Assembly: GCF_022531965.1 (NCBI RefSeq)
Contig: NZ_CP092831.1
Span: 2,923,001 to 2,987,000 of the forward strand
Length of the DNA stretch: 64,000 nucleotides
Source: Paenibacillus peoriae
Lineage (GTDB): Bacteria > Bacillota > Bacilli > Paenibacillales > Paenibacillaceae
Direction of reading: 5' to 3'
The notes under the pieces were generated by a model, which ran no database searches, was not told the DNA's origin, and saw only the letters and a list, made by a program, of their open reading frames with translations. The stretch's first letter is position 1. Every line of letters starts with the position of its first letter. Made by a program: the position numbers and the translations under genes. Of the stretch, positions 48,659 to 58,169 are shown piece after piece.

Positions 48659-49411
48659 TTAAAATTCTGAAATGATCGGATATATTTGACCTCTGAGATT
48701 GAAATTATAGTTCTGGTCTACAATCCCTACCCCTTCGTTGCTGTCATAAAGATCCACCATGAAGCCCGCCATTTGTTTGGCAGTGTGGTACTTAGGCATG
48801 TTTGCTTTATAATCAAAATCTTCTGCATCTAATGATTTCTTCACAAATTCCGTTTCTGTTATAGCTGGTGCCAAAACCTTTGCCTTTAGTTTTGCACCTT
48901 TTATTTCTAGTTCTTTTGCAAGTCCTTCTGTGAAGGCACTAACGTAATACTTAGATGCAGAATAAGTAACACTCCCAACAGCAATGGCATATCCAAGTCC
49001 AGATGAAACGTTAATTAACTGAGTTCCTTCTACATCAGCATAATCTCGTACATATAGTGTAGAAAGGATGGTCAAAGCTTCGATATTAACACGTAACATG
49101 GTTTCAACTTTATCTAAATTCTGTTCTGCTACAAAAGAAGATTCACCGAGTCCCGCATTGTTTATCCAGGTCTCAATTTGGTATTCCTTTAAATCGTTAT
49201 ATAGTGTGTAGGCTTGATCTGTAACAGACAGGTCACTTGTATGAACAATAACATTTACATTAGGGTCAATATTGTGAATTGCTGATTTGAGTTCTTCTAA
49301 TTTATCAAATCTTCTAGCTACCAAGATTAGGTTTTTGCCACGTGCCGCAAATGCCAATGACGTTTCATATCCAATCCCCGAGCTTGCTCCTGTAATAACT
49401 GTATACTTCAT
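48659..49411 (-). CDS. Short-chain dehydrogenase/reductase
   Basis: 250 aa. TGASSGIGYETSLAFAARGK with ARRFDKLEEL (NADP-type), NNAG (TWINNAGLGESSF), Ser (LINVSSGLG) and YxxxK (YSASKYYVSAFTEGLA). The C-terminal half, VLAPAITETEFVKKSLDAED, is typical of DltE/YqjQ-like SDRs. RBS GGAGAGAATATT before ATG 49411. An AGAACGACCATTCT site lies 58 nt upstream of the start, matching a palindrome in front of the aldo-keto reductase at 51435; both are probably controlled by the TetR protein at 49724. Confidence 0.93.
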   Translation of the reverse strand: MKYTVITGASSGIGYETSLAFAARGKNLILVARRFDKLEELKSAIHNIDPNVNVIVHTSDLSVTDQAYTLYNDLKEYQIETWINNAGLGESSFVAEQNLDKVETMLRVNIEALTILSTLYVRDYADVEGTQLINVSSGLGYAIAVGSVTYSASKYYVSAFTEGLAKELEIKGAKLKAKVLAPAITETEFVKKSLDAEDFDYKANMPKYHTAKQMAGFMVDLYDSNEGVGIVDQNYNFNLRGQIYPIISEF

Positions 49412-49468
49412 AATATTCTCTCCTTCATAACATGCATATTAGTGTAAATAAGTTTTAAAGACGATTTT

Positions 49469-49549
49469 AGAACGACCATTCTTATTAGGGTAAAAAAAAC
49501 AGTTAGATCTGACTTGCTATTAGCATATCAATTTTAGAACGAACAATAA
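49469..49549 (-). promoter_or_regulatory. Two AGAACGA-type operator copies upstream of the SDR gene
   Basis: AGAACGACCATTCT (49469-49482) and AGAACGAACAATAA (49536-49549), each preceded by TTTT. The first is a 12-of-14 match to the perfect palindrome AGAATGATCATTCT at 51469. Likely sites for the TetR regulator encoded next door. Confidence 0.65.
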
Positions 49550-49723
49550 AGAATTTTTTCGTGGCTAAGAATTGTAATTTTGGAGCGGTATTCCTTGACA
49601 TGTTTGAGGCGTAAGATACAAGTTCTTTCTTATGTTAGAGGGACAAGAAAAAACTTGTATCACGGAAACAAACAGTCCTCCATTGAGGTAACTCCTTTTG
49701 CCTGTCATGCTGTAATTTCACTT

Positions 49724-50296
49724 TTAATCTAAAGCGGTCAGTGTCATATCAATAATATTCTTTAATTTTTGCTGATCCGTTGTTGTCTTAACCAACGTAC
49801 GTAGCCCTAACCACGCATTCATTAAATAATGAGAAATAACTACAGGATCCAAGTCAGCCTTGAATTCACCCGATTGTTGACCCTTCAGAACAAGGTTAGT
49901 CAAGAGTTCCTCAGTTCGCGAATAACTTTCATCAACTAAGGATGCAACTTCAGGATCCAACACGCCGAGTTCCACACCTGAATTCACGAGAAAACACCCT
50001 AGAGGTTCTCCTTCGTTTCTTACTGTCGCCTCAAACAACTCCCGAATTGATTCTTTGATCGGTTTTTGTTTTTCAATCAGAAACCTCATTTTGCTGGTCT
50101 GCTTCGTTTCATATCGTTCGAGAGCTTTCATAAATAAGGCATGCTTATCCCCAAAGGTATCATAGATACTTCTTCGGTGAATGCCCATAAACTCAACCAA
50201 ATCTTGCATTGAAGTTTTCTCATATCCTTGTGCCCAAAACAGGTGTATCGCTTTATCTAATACTTCATTAACTTCAAATTCTTTTGATCTTGCCAT
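49724..50296 (-). CDS. TetR family transcriptional regulator
   Basis: 190 aa from ATG 50296, 8 nt after GAGG; upstream in-frame GTG/ATG overlap the RBS. HTH: KAIHLFWAQGYEKTSMQDLV and GIHRRSIYDTFGDKHALFMK. The C-terminal part (GCFLVNSGVELGVLDPEVAS, LRTLVKTTTDQQKLKNII) is the TetR_C ligand domain of the YxaF/LmrA-like group. It lies between the SDR and aldo-keto reductase genes, both of which carry the same operator motif upstream, so it is their probable repressor. Confidence 0.92.
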   Translation of the reverse strand: MARSKEFEVNEVLDKAIHLFWAQGYEKTSMQDLVEFMGIHRRSIYDTFGDKHALFMKALERYETKQTSKMRFLIEKQKPIKESIRELFEATVRNEGEPLGCFLVNSGVELGVLDPEVASLVDESYSRTEELLTNLVLKGQQSGEFKADLDPVVISHYLMNAWLGLRTLVKTTTDQQKLKNIIDMTLTALD

Positions 50297-50397
50297 CGTC
50301 ATCACCTCGAATAATCATTATACAATTTAGTGAAGGATCGGCAAACTAGATTTAAAATATGTGAATACATTACAGCTATGAGGTCTGTCTTATATAT

Positions 50398-51435
50398 TTA
50401 ACCCAGGATTCTTCGTTTGTCTGCTTGTAACCAATCAGGCGTCCATCCTTTTTCCAGGGCATCCAGGGTTACTCCTGGCGGAACGATAGCATCTATCGCA
50501 TCCAGAATATCAGTGCTTAATCGAATGTCACTGCCTTTTAACGTTTCACGTAGTTGCTCAATTGTTCTTGCCCCCACTATAGCAGAAGTAACTGACGAAT
50601 GAGCTTGTGTAAATGCCATGGCAAGATGAGGCAAAGTTAATCCTGCTTCATTTGCAAGGGTTTGGAGCTTAGCAACGGCTTCGAACTTGGTTCGGTTTTC
50701 TTCTCGATTTGGGTCTACAACAGTTGAAAGTTTCCCTAGAGAACTCGCTGCTCTTGAATCTGGGGCAACCGCTTCTCCTGAGCGGTATTTTCCCGTTAGT
50801 AGACCACCCGAAAGTGGGCTCCAAACCATTACGCCCATTCCATATTTTGCAGTTGCAGCAAGCAAATCGAATTCGACACTCCGATTCACAATGGAATATG
50901 GGGCTTGCTCGGATACAAAGCGTGCTGTATTTTTACGTTCGCTAGTCCACTGTGCTTCGGTCACTTGCCATGCCTGAAAATTGGATGTACCAATATAGCG
51001 AATCTTCCCTTCACGAACCAGGTCCGTAAGTGCGTCAAGACTCTCTTCAATATCGGTATGGATATCTGGCTGATGTAGTTGGTACAAATCGATATAGTCC
51101 GTTTGCAACCTTCTCAAGCTTCCCTCTACTGCACGCTTAATCCAATATTTAGAGTTACCGGATTGATTAAGCCCACTGTCCATGGGCATTCCGCCTTTCG
51201 TGGCCAGTATAACATCCTGTCTGCGTCCTTTTAGGATCTGACCCAGAATTTCTTCGGATTGACCACTTGAATAGACATCCGCTGTATCGATCAGATTAAT
51301 GCCTCCAGCCAAAGCCTCATCTAACATGACTGCAGCTTCTTTCTCCGTATTGTTGCCCCAAAAACCAAAAGTACCTGTACCTAATACAAAACTGCTTATT
51401 TTAAGGCCTGTATTTCCTAATACACGATATTCCAT
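50398..51435 (-). CDS. Aldo/keto reductase (voltage-gated K+ channel beta-subunit/YhdN-like)
   Basis: 345 aa from ATG 51435 (AGAAGGGATGG upstream). MEYRVLGNTGLKISSFVLGT, Asp/Tyr in INLIDTADVYSSGQSEE, Lys in VILATKGGM, His in LYQLHQPDI, and the NADPH end TSAIVGARTIEQLRETLK. Reduces aldehydes or other reactive carbonyls. Its promoter spacer contains the perfect palindrome AGAATGATCATTCT, giving direct blocking by a repressor. Confidence 0.93.
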   Translation of the reverse strand: MEYRVLGNTGLKISSFVLGTGTFGFWGNNTEKEAAVMLDEALAGGINLIDTADVYSSGQSEEILGQILKGRRQDVILATKGGMPMDSGLNQSGNSKYWIKRAVEGSLRRLQTDYIDLYQLHQPDIHTDIEESLDALTDLVREGKIRYIGTSNFQAWQVTEAQWTSERKNTARFVSEQAPYSIVNRSVEFDLLAATAKYGMGVMVWSPLSGGLLTGKYRSGEAVAPDSRAASSLGKLSTVVDPNREENRTKFEAVAKLQTLANEAGLTLPHLAMAFTQAHSSVTSAIVGARTIEQLRETLKGSDIRLSTDILDAIDAIVPPGVTLDALEKGWTPDWLQADKRRILG

Positions 51436-51468
51436 GTTCAATCCATCCCTTCTCCATCTATTATATTA

Positions 51469-51482
51469 AGAATGATCATTCT
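51469..51482 (-). promoter_or_regulatory. Perfect operator palindrome upstream of the aldo-keto reductase
   Basis: AGAATGATCATTCT, perfect 14-bp palindrome, followed on the minus strand by TAA and TATAAT, so it fills the -35/-10 spacer. A weaker half-site AGAACGACCGGTAA is at 51590-51603. Same family as the sites at 49469. Confidence 0.75.
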
Positions 51483-51740
51483 AATATGCATAGAAGAGCA
51501 CCACGGCAAGATCTCACACTCACACCACTCCCCATAACTTTTGGCTTCTTATCCGTGTACTCCTCCCACGCCAACAATATAACATATCTAGAACGACCGG
51601 TAAAGAATGATTTTATACCCGCAATTAAAATCCTTCCTGAAAATGAACTAAGAAGACTCCAAGCCCCGGTCAAAACGGAGCTGGAGTCTTCTTTTTAATA
51701 GAAATGAACATTCAAAGCGGGATGTAAAATTTACATTAGT

Positions 51741-52847
51741 TTACACATCTAACGTATACAAGGGCAGGTTTTCCGGTAAAGCCGCCGGGCGCTGACATGT
51801 GCTCTGCATTGTATAAAAGGTCTGCTGATCGGAAGAATCATGGAACGCCCACATCGCTTCCAGCACATGGTAGGCCAGTTCTCCACTAGCGCGGTGAGGC
51901 CGTCCGCTGCGGATAGCGTAGGCCATATCGGCAACACCGATGCCCCGTGTATTCTCCTGGTATCCTGGCAGCAGCGGTACCTCTGTCCATTCTTGCTCGC
52001 CTAGCAGCCTATAGCGAACTGGCCCTCCGAACGTGTTCGGGTCAGGCACCTGCAGCGTGCCATGAGTACCGTAAACCTCAATCGGTGGCAGAGTGCTTCC
52101 ACCAAAGATGTCAAAGCTGGTAATCAGCGTACCGACAGCTCCCTGCTTAAAGCGCAGCAACCCGGCCACATGGGTCGGAATATCGACTGGGATAGTCTGG
52201 CCTTTCTTTTTCTCGCTCGTAATCGTTCGCTGGTCCATCGCCTTGCCTGTCATGCCCGAAATGGCAGCAATCGGACCCAGCATTTGCACCAGAGCCGTCA
52301 AATAATAAGGGCCCATATCAAACATTGGACCGCCGCCGACTGCATAATAAAATTCAGGATCAGGATGCCAATGTTCATGTCCACGGCTCATCATGAAAGC
52401 CGTAGCGGCTACCGGACTCCCAATGACTCCGTCTTCAATCAGCTTCAATGATGTCTGTATACCGGAACCGAAGAAGGTCTCTGGTGCGCAGCCGACAAGC
52501 AGTCCCTTTTGATGAGCAAGATCCAAGACAGCCTGACCCTGCTCACGGGTGACGGCAAGTGGCTTCTCCACATAGACATGCTTGCCTGCCTCAAGAGCTC
52601 TGAGACATACGTCGGCGTGAACGCCCGGAATGGTCAAATTAATGATGAGTTCGATCTCCGGATCAGCCAAAATCTCATCTACCGAATATACATGCGGAAC
52701 GTTGAACGCTACCGCCTGCTCCTCTGCCCGACCTTGGTCCAGATCCGCTACAGCGTACAGCTCCAGAATGTCGAAACGATGGCAATTTTCCATGTAAATT
52801 CCGCTAATTTTACCACACCCGATAATGCCTACTTTCATTTTGTTCAT
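51741..52847 (-). CDS. Gfo/Idh/MocA family oxidoreductase
   Basis: 368 aa from ATG 52847 (GAAGAAGGGAG upstream). Rossmann start KVGIIGCGKISGIYMENCHR, catalytic-Lys motif GKHVYVEKPLAVTREQG, then VAATAFMMSRGHEHWHPDPE, GGPMFDMGPYYLTALVQMLG with the conserved Asp and the GPY equivalent of the active-site region. NAD(P)-dependent oxidation or epimerisation of a sugar or inositol derivative. Last gene of the LacI-controlled operon; together with ThuA and a second Gfo it suggests disaccharide or 3-keto-sugar use. Confidence 0.93.
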   Translation of the reverse strand: MNKMKVGIIGCGKISGIYMENCHRFDILELYAVADLDQGRAEEQAVAFNVPHVYSVDEILADPEIELIINLTIPGVHADVCLRALEAGKHVYVEKPLAVTREQGQAVLDLAHQKGLLVGCAPETFFGSGIQTSLKLIEDGVIGSPVAATAFMMSRGHEHWHPDPEFYYAVGGGPMFDMGPYYLTALVQMLGPIAAISGMTGKAMDQRTITSEKKKGQTIPVDIPTHVAGLLRFKQGAVGTLITSFDIFGGSTLPPIEVYGTHGTLQVPDPNTFGGPVRYRLLGEQEWTEVPLLPGYQENTRGIGVADMAYAIRSGRPHRASGELAYHVLEAMWAFHDSSDQQTFYTMQSTCQRPAALPENLPLYTLDV

Positions 52848-52922
52848 GCCTAGACTCCCTTCTTCTTCAGAAAAAATGGATAATGGCATTCTTTTGTTAC
52901 ATCGGATACCATCCTGTTCACC

Positions 52923-53651
52923 CTAGCGTTGCTGGTTGTCTGTCATGCCTGTATAAGCCTCTGCGAGAGAGCTGCCCCGGGTGGCCACCGCCTGTTTGCC
53001 TGCTGCTGCCCACAGAAATCCGCTGCGCATCATCTCGGTCACTTGAGGCATATCTATGATATCTGCGTGATGCCCCAGCGAATTGTAGAAGACGCGGCCG
53101 TTCCCCCAGCGCTTCGTCCATACAACGGGCATATCCACTGGCCCATTAGCTGAATGGGGGCCTGGTACGATCGGAAAGCGTGTGGTTGCCAGCACTTCAA
53201 CTGCTGGGTCTACGTGGAGGTAATACTGCTCGCTTTTGACCTGAAAATCCTCAATATGGTCTAGAAGTGGGCTGGAGCCGCGCTTCATGTTCACCATGTA
53301 CTCTACGCCGTCATTGCCGGGATGCGCAACCCATTGCCCGCCTGTCATAAACTGCCAATCCACATTGTTCCGGAAGGCATCACACATGCCACCATGGCAG
53401 CCTGTGAGACCTACGCCGCTTTGAACCGCAGCGGAGACATTATCGACCAGTTCCTGCTCAATCTGTCCCATGGTCCACATTGGAACGATCAGGTCCAGGT
53501 CAAGCAGTTTCTCTGCATCCTGGTAGGCTTCAAGGGTATTAGACACCTCCACCTCGAACTGCTCTTCCTTCAAAATGCGTTCAAAAATGGCCGCCACCTG
53601 CTCCGGCTCATGTCCGTTCCATCCGCCCCATACAATCAGTGCCTTGCGCAT
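52923..53651 (-). CDS. ThuA-like (trehalose utilisation) domain protein
   Basis: About 242 aa from ATG 53651; an in-frame GTG at 53666 is the alternative. Class I glutamine amidotransferase-like fold: MRKALIVWGGWNGHEP, DLDLIVPMWTMGQIEQ, QSGVGLTGCHGGMCDAFRNN, TKRWGNGRVFYNSLGHHADI. GHHGG-like blocks and WGNGRVFY identify ThuA, which in rhizobia works with ThuB on 3-keto-trehalose-type compounds. Gfo/Idh/MocA genes on both sides agree with such a pathway. The true substrate is not known. Confidence 0.9.
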   Translation of the reverse strand: MRKALIVWGGWNGHEPEQVAAIFERILKEEQFEVEVSNTLEAYQDAEKLLDLDLIVPMWTMGQIEQELVDNVSAAVQSGVGLTGCHGGMCDAFRNNVDWQFMTGGQWVAHPGNDGVEYMVNMKRGSSPLLDHIEDFQVKSEQYYLHVDPAVEVLATTRFPIVPGPHSANGPVDMPVVWTKRWGNGRVFYNSLGHHADIIDMPQVTEMMRSGFLWAAAGKQAVATRGSSLAEAYTGMTDNQQR

Positions 53652-53687
53652 CTGTAATCCACTCACCTTTCGGAATGTATTGTTATA

Positions 53688-54860
53688 CTACATTTCTTCA
53701 ATGGATACCCAGCGGCGTTCCTCTATGGATCGTTCTACCGCTTCAAGCACAGCCTGACAAGCAACACCGTCACGGAAGTTCGGCGACGGTTGCCTTCCTT
53801 CAGAGATGGCACTCAACATCTCAAGCATCTCATGGGTGAAGGTATGCTCGAATCCAATCGTATGTCCTGCAGGCCACCAAGCTTCAGAATACTTGTGTGC
53901 CGGATCGGTGGCGAGTACGCGGCGAAAGCCCTGAACGTCTTCCTCATCCTGTGTGAAATACACTTCCAGTTCGTTCATTCGTTCAAAGTCAAACCGCACA
54001 CTGCCTAGGCTACCGTTGATCTCGAATGAATTGGTGCTCCGATGTCCGGCAGCAAAACGTGTGGCCTCGAAGCTGCCCAGCGCACCTCCGGCGAAGCGTG
54101 CCAGGAACAGCGTGGCATCATCGACTGTCACTTCTCCCATTGGAGCATTTGCTTCAGTGTTTCTTTTGGAGCTCAACCCGCTCATCTCCAAAGCTAACGG
54201 GCGCTGCTGGATGAATGTCTCGCTCATGCCGATCACTTCATGGAACTCGCCAACCAAGAAGCGAGCGAGATCAATCAGATGGGCGCCAAGATCACCATGA
54301 GAGCCAGAACCGGCCACGTCTTTTTGCAGCCGCCATACCAGCGGGAAGGACGGGTCCATGATCCAGTCTTGAAGGAAGAAGGCACGAAAATGATAAATTT
54401 TGCCTAGGCGACCGCTCTCGACTAGCTGCTTTGCCAGCTGGACAGCCGGTGAAAAGCGATAGTTGAAGCCTACCATATGTCTGACCCCTGCTTGCTCTGC
54501 TACCTGCAGCATGTCACGTGAATCCGCCAGCGAGAGCGCAAGCGGCTTCTCACAGAACAGATGCTTGCCATGGAGGGCAGCCTCCACGACAATTTCTTTA
54601 TGGGCATTACTCGGGGCGTTAATATCAATGAGATCAATATCGTTACGTTTCACTAGATCACGCCAATCCGTAACACTTTCGGTCCAGCCGTACTGGCGGG
54701 CAGCTGCCTGAACCCCCTGCTCGTTGCGTCCACAGATAACGGACATCTCTGGCTGCAGCGGGGCATCTGGGAAGAACATGGGTAGACTTCGGTAAGCGTT
54801 GCTGTGAGCCTTGCCCATAAATTTGTAGCCAACCATTCCGATACGAAGACGATTAGACAT
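53688..54860 (-). CDS. Gfo/Idh/MocA family oxidoreductase (ThuB-like)
   Basis: 390 aa. LRIGMVGYKFMGKAHSNAYR, catalytic GKHLFCEKPLALSLADSRDM, YRFSPAVQLAKQLVESGRLG, and SGSHGDLGAHLIDLARFLVG with the conserved Asp/His pair. The KFMGKAHSNA start is typical of the ThuB-like/inositol dehydrogenase branch. Directly precedes thuA (22 nt) in the same operon. RBS AGGAGGATCAC before ATG 54860. Confidence 0.93.
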   Translation of the reverse strand: MSNRLRIGMVGYKFMGKAHSNAYRSLPMFFPDAPLQPEMSVICGRNEQGVQAAARQYGWTESVTDWRDLVKRNDIDLIDINAPSNAHKEIVVEAALHGKHLFCEKPLALSLADSRDMLQVAEQAGVRHMVGFNYRFSPAVQLAKQLVESGRLGKIYHFRAFFLQDWIMDPSFPLVWRLQKDVAGSGSHGDLGAHLIDLARFLVGEFHEVIGMSETFIQQRPLALEMSGLSSKRNTEANAPMGEVTVDDATLFLARFAGGALGSFEATRFAAGHRSTNSFEINGSLGSVRFDFERMNELEVYFTQDEEDVQGFRRVLATDPAHKYSEAWWPAGHTIGFEHTFTHEMLEMLSAISEGRQPSPNFRDGVACQAVLEAVERSIEERRWVSIEEM

Positions 54861-54912
54861 GTCGTGATCCTCCTTATGGGTCTGAGTTTCAACGAATTTT
54901 TGACGAATGGTG

Positions 54913-55968
54913 TTATTGACGAATGGATGACGCCCTGATAATCAGTTCTGTGGATAGGAGTTCTCTTATTGAGTCGCACCCGGTTAGTTCCAGAGCCGGA
55001 ATGAGATGCTGAGAATCGGGTATAAGCTTCGAGGCTGCAAGCTCCCCCATCTCATAAAAAGGTACGCGGACACTGCTTAGCGGCGGAACAGCCATCTCAG
55101 CCGCATCCGAATCGTCATAGCCTACAAACGCCGGAAACCGGTCAGCTGCCAGTCCGCGCTCACGGAGACCCTGCATTACCCCAAGAGCCATCCGGTCGTT
55201 CGCCGCAAATACAGCATCAATATCATTCAATTGGTCTGCGATTGTAGCTGAGGCATCGAGTCCGCTCCGACGGCTATAGTTACCTTCCAGAAGCAGTTCG
55301 TGGTCATATTCAATCCCAGCGTCCTGAAGCGCGGTACGATAACCCTTCATTCGCTCAGTACTATTGGAATAGATATCCGGACCGTTGAGAAAGGCAATCC
55401 GCTTGTATCCCTGCTCGATGAGGTGACTTACAGCCGCCCGGCTGCCTTCTACATGGTCTGCATCCACTTCACAGAACGATTGCCCTTCAAAATGGTGATT
55501 CATGACGCAGAACGGACGTCCTTCTTCCTGAAGCCTCTTTAGAGCTTCCACCTCATCGTGGTCATCCCTGGCTCCAAGGATGATACAGGTATCGATCCTT
55601 TGCTGACGGAAAAGACTACTGTAATCAATCCGTTCCCCCGGCTTCCGGAACAATAGAAGCAGATCAAGTCCGCTGTCTCTAGCCTTGTTTCCGATACCGC
55701 TCAGCATCTCAGAGAAAAAATAGGCTGAGAACAAGTGCGCCTTCGGGACATAAGGCATAACCACACCAAGATGGCCACTCTTCCTTCGGGCAAAGTTACG
55801 GGCCAGCGCACTGGGAACATATCCAAGCTGATTGGCTGCGTCCAGAACCCTTCTTCGCGTATCCTCTTTGATAGGACCTACCGCATTCAAGACCCGGGAT
55901 ACTGTCGCTTCAGACACGCCGGAAAGTTCGGCTACTTCCTTGCGCGAAACAATATTACCCACCTCCAA
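54913..55968 (-). CDS. LacI family transcriptional regulator
   Basis: About 345-351 aa. HTH: SRKEVAELSGVSEATVSRVL followed by NAVGPIKEDTRRRV and the hinge LARNFARRKSGHLG. Periplasmic-binding-like ligand domain to the end (AVFAANDRMALGVMQGL). The start is uncertain: the strong GGAGGTGGG RBS sits so close that TTG 55968 and the GTG inside the RBS are poor candidates, and an ATT codon 8 nt after GGAGG would give IVSRKEVAEL at the usual position. It heads the operon with two Gfo enzymes and ThuA and faces its own operator at 55977. Confidence 0.92.
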   Translation of the reverse strand: MEVGNIVSRKEVAELSGVSEATVSRVLNAVGPIKEDTRRRVLDAANQLGYVPSALARNFARRKSGHLGVVMPYVPKAHLFSAYFFSEMLSGIGNKARDSGLDLLLLFRKPGERIDYSSLFRQQRIDTCIILGARDDHDEVEALKRLQEEGRPFCVMNHHFEGQSFCEVDADHVEGSRAAVSHLIEQGYKRIAFLNGPDIYSNSTERMKGYRTALQDAGIEYDHELLLEGNYSRRSGLDASATIADQLNDIDAVFAANDRMALGVMQGLRERGLAADRFPAFVGYDDSDAAEMAVPPLSSVRVPFYEMGELAASKLIPDSQHLIPALELTGCDSIRELLSTELIIRASSIRQ

Positions 55969-55976
55969 ATCATTTT

Positions 55977-56019
55977 ATGTACGCGCGTACATTTTCTCAT
56001 GCAGTCCTACCTCTGTCAA
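55977..56019 (-). promoter_or_regulatory. LacI operon promoter and operator
   Basis: Minus strand: TTGACA (-35, 56014-56019), 17-nt spacer, GAAAAT (-10, 55991-55996), then the perfect 16-bp palindrome ATGTACGCGCGTACAT (55977-55992) with the central CG typical of LacI-family operators, overlapping the -10 end. Autorepression by the LacI protein is likely. Confidence 0.8.
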
Positions 56020-56140
56020 TCCCAAAAAGCGTACCCCATAGATGGATAAGCTCTTTTCGTTACTAAAAGAACGTGGTCTCGTGGTTCCTACTGGCAAACA
56101 GTCAAAACACCTGATCATATACAAGATACAAAATGATTCT

Positions 56141-56998
56141 TTAAGGCTTGAGCATGCTGATCATTCCTACTCCTATCATCAGTACTGTAATTCCCGCAAG
56201 TATACCTATCCATTCCTGAGGACTCTTCTTTTCCTTAAATATTAAAATGCTGCCAACACAGGCAATAGCAATGCTCGCTTGAGAGATCGGAAAACTAGCC
56301 GCCATGCCGATCAGCCCATTGGAAATAAATAGTGCTAGATTCGCAATGCTCCAAACCAATCCTGTCGACAAATTGCGAACCACCAGAGAGAATCGTAGCC
56401 GCTTTTTGCCCTTCAGATTCATGGCCATGGCTGAGCATAGCATACCGAGCGATTGCGGCAGAATGACGGATAGCCCGGATATATGAAAAAACTGATTAAT
56501 CACGACATAACTGCTTAACGCTAACCCCGAGCAAACCAACATTATGATAATGGGTACCGGCAAAGGCTTGGGCAATCCAGCAGACTTGCCCTGATAGCTG
56601 GTTAACAGAACTCCTGCCAATATACACAGAAGAGAACCAACGCCTATCGCATATTGGTACCCTGTTATCCATTCACCCAAAATAAGTGCGGCAAATAGCG
56701 TCGTCCCTATCAACTGCAGACCACAAATCACAGGAATGGCGATCGATACGCTTACTTTTTGAAAAGCTTGAAACTGGAGCAATTGTCCAGCGGCCCAAAA
56801 AATACCAGATATAAAACTTACCACAAAATGAATCGGTGTTAATGAGGTAGGATGAATGGTGTACAAGCACAGGGAAAACAGCACAGCACCAATAACGGTA
56901 CCTGTCAGCTGTTCTCGGGGACTGGCTTTTGTAATATGCGCCAGTATCGGCATAACTCCCCAGCCAAGGGCTGGAATAAAAGCAATAATGAAATTCAC
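56141..56998 (-). CDS. Glucose/ribose uptake transporter (GRP/GlcU, DMT superfamily)
   Basis: 285 aa with ten membrane spans and no soluble domain. FIIAFIPALGWGVMPILAHI, SGIFWAAGQLLQFQAFQKVS, VPVICGLQLIGTTLFAALIL, GEWI and GVGSLLCILAGVLLTSY follow the GlcU/RbsU pattern. GTG start at 56998 with GGGAGGAG upstream. These carriers import sugars by proton symport, without phosphorylation. It lies between the LacI operon and an AraC gene; which sugar it takes up is not shown. Confidence 0.88.
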   Translation of the reverse strand: MNFIIAFIPALGWGVMPILAHITKASPREQLTGTVIGAVLFSLCLYTIHPTSLTPIHFVVSFISGIFWAAGQLLQFQAFQKVSVSIAIPVICGLQLIGTTLFAALILGEWITGYQYAIGVGSLLCILAGVLLTSYQGKSAGLPKPLPVPIIIMLVCSGLALSSYVVINQFFHISGLSVILPQSLGMLCSAMAMNLKGKKRLRFSLVVRNLSTGLVWSIANLALFISNGLIGMAASFPISQASIAIACVGSILIFKEKKSPQEWIGILAGITVLMIGVGMISMLKP

Positions 56999-57134
56999 GC
57001 GCGAAATTCTCCTCCCGTAAAAAGTACTCTTCCTACAATCGTTAAAATGCCATGCAGGAAAAAATCCACAGTTTTACGATAGCAAAAAAAACCGCTTCTA
57101 AATACAAATATTTTTATAGATTTATATAGCAAAA

Positions 57135-57974
57135 TCAAAGAAATTTTTTTCTATACGCGCTGGGTGATATGCTCATTACATTTTTAAAAGCTCGCGAAAA
57201 GGTCAACTGATCGGTATAGCCGACCGAATTAGATATGACCTGGATCGAATAGTCTGTATGCTGCAGCAATTCGCACGCTTTTTTAATCCTGAGGACTATC
57301 AGATATTGTTTAGGCGTTTCACCAGTTTCTAGTTTGAAAACGGAGGTCAGATAATTCGGATGTAGACCAAGGTACTCCGCTACTTCACTAATCTGGATGC
57401 CACTGATGTAGTTTTTCTCAATAAAGTTTATCGCTTGCACCGAATAAGGAAGCTGTTCCTTTATCGACATCGTTTCCCCCAAATTGTGTACAAGTTTGGC
57501 AAGAATATGGAATAAATACCCCTGTATAGCCAGCGATGAAGAAAGCGTGTTATCTCCGATCCGCAACATCTCAATAATCGTGGAATGAAAGAACGTAATA
57601 TCTTCGATATCAATTATATAAGGGTTCTGGTGTGGAAGTGATATGTTCTGCAGGTAGATGTCGGATTTAATGCCCATAAAGCCGACCCAACTGTACTCCC
57701 AAGGCTCGGCTTCATCCGCCTGGTAATAAGCTACCCTATTGGCCGGAATTAAAAAAGCCTGTCCTTCTCCTATATCGTAATTTTTGTTGTCAATCACCAG
57801 CCTACCTCGTCCTTTTAGTACAAAATGAACCAGATTAAAATCGCGGGCGATGGGTCCAAAATCCTGTTTGGATAAGCAGAGCTCTGTGCCACAGTTATAC
57901 AAAATCAAATCTGATATATTTTTATGCTCTGAACTGGTATACGTATCAACATATTGAATCATATTCTGGCCCAT
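57135..57974 (-). CDS. AraC family transcriptional activator
   Basis: 279 aa from ATG 57974, 6 nt after GAGGAGG; the frame stays open further upstream but without a start signal. N-terminal cupin ligand domain (LVHFVLKGRGRLVIDNKNYD, AFLIPANRVAYYQADEAEPW). C-terminal double HTH: ISGIQISEVAEYLGLHPNYL with FKLETGETPKQYL, and QVISNSVGYTDQLTFSRAFK. It resembles MsmR/RafR-type sugar regulators. Divergent from the alpha-galactosidase gene and therefore its likely activator, probably responding to an alpha-galactoside. Confidence 0.92.
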   Translation of the reverse strand: MGQNMIQYVDTYTSSEHKNISDLILYNCGTELCLSKQDFGPIARDFNLVHFVLKGRGRLVIDNKNYDIGEGQAFLIPANRVAYYQADEAEPWEYSWVGFMGIKSDIYLQNISLPHQNPYIIDIEDITFFHSTIIEMLRIGDNTLSSSLAIQGYLFHILAKLVHNLGETMSIKEQLPYSVQAINFIEKNYISGIQISEVAEYLGLHPNYLTSVFKLETGETPKQYLIVLRIKKACELLQHTDYSIQVISNSVGYTDQLTFSRAFKNVMSISPSAYRKKFL

Positions 57975-58169
57975 TGGCATCCTCCTCACTTTTCCAAATA
58001 AAGAACCTATGCTTGTTAATTTAACAGTATAGCATAAGTTAAGGATGACAAATGTCCAAAAAAAATTTGGCTCTAAACTATATTTTTTTGTAAGGTTCTT
58101 TGTTTTTCCCATATCCAACTTAAAAAAAGTCATGTATTTACTATCACTATCTTTGTTATGCTGATTCAA

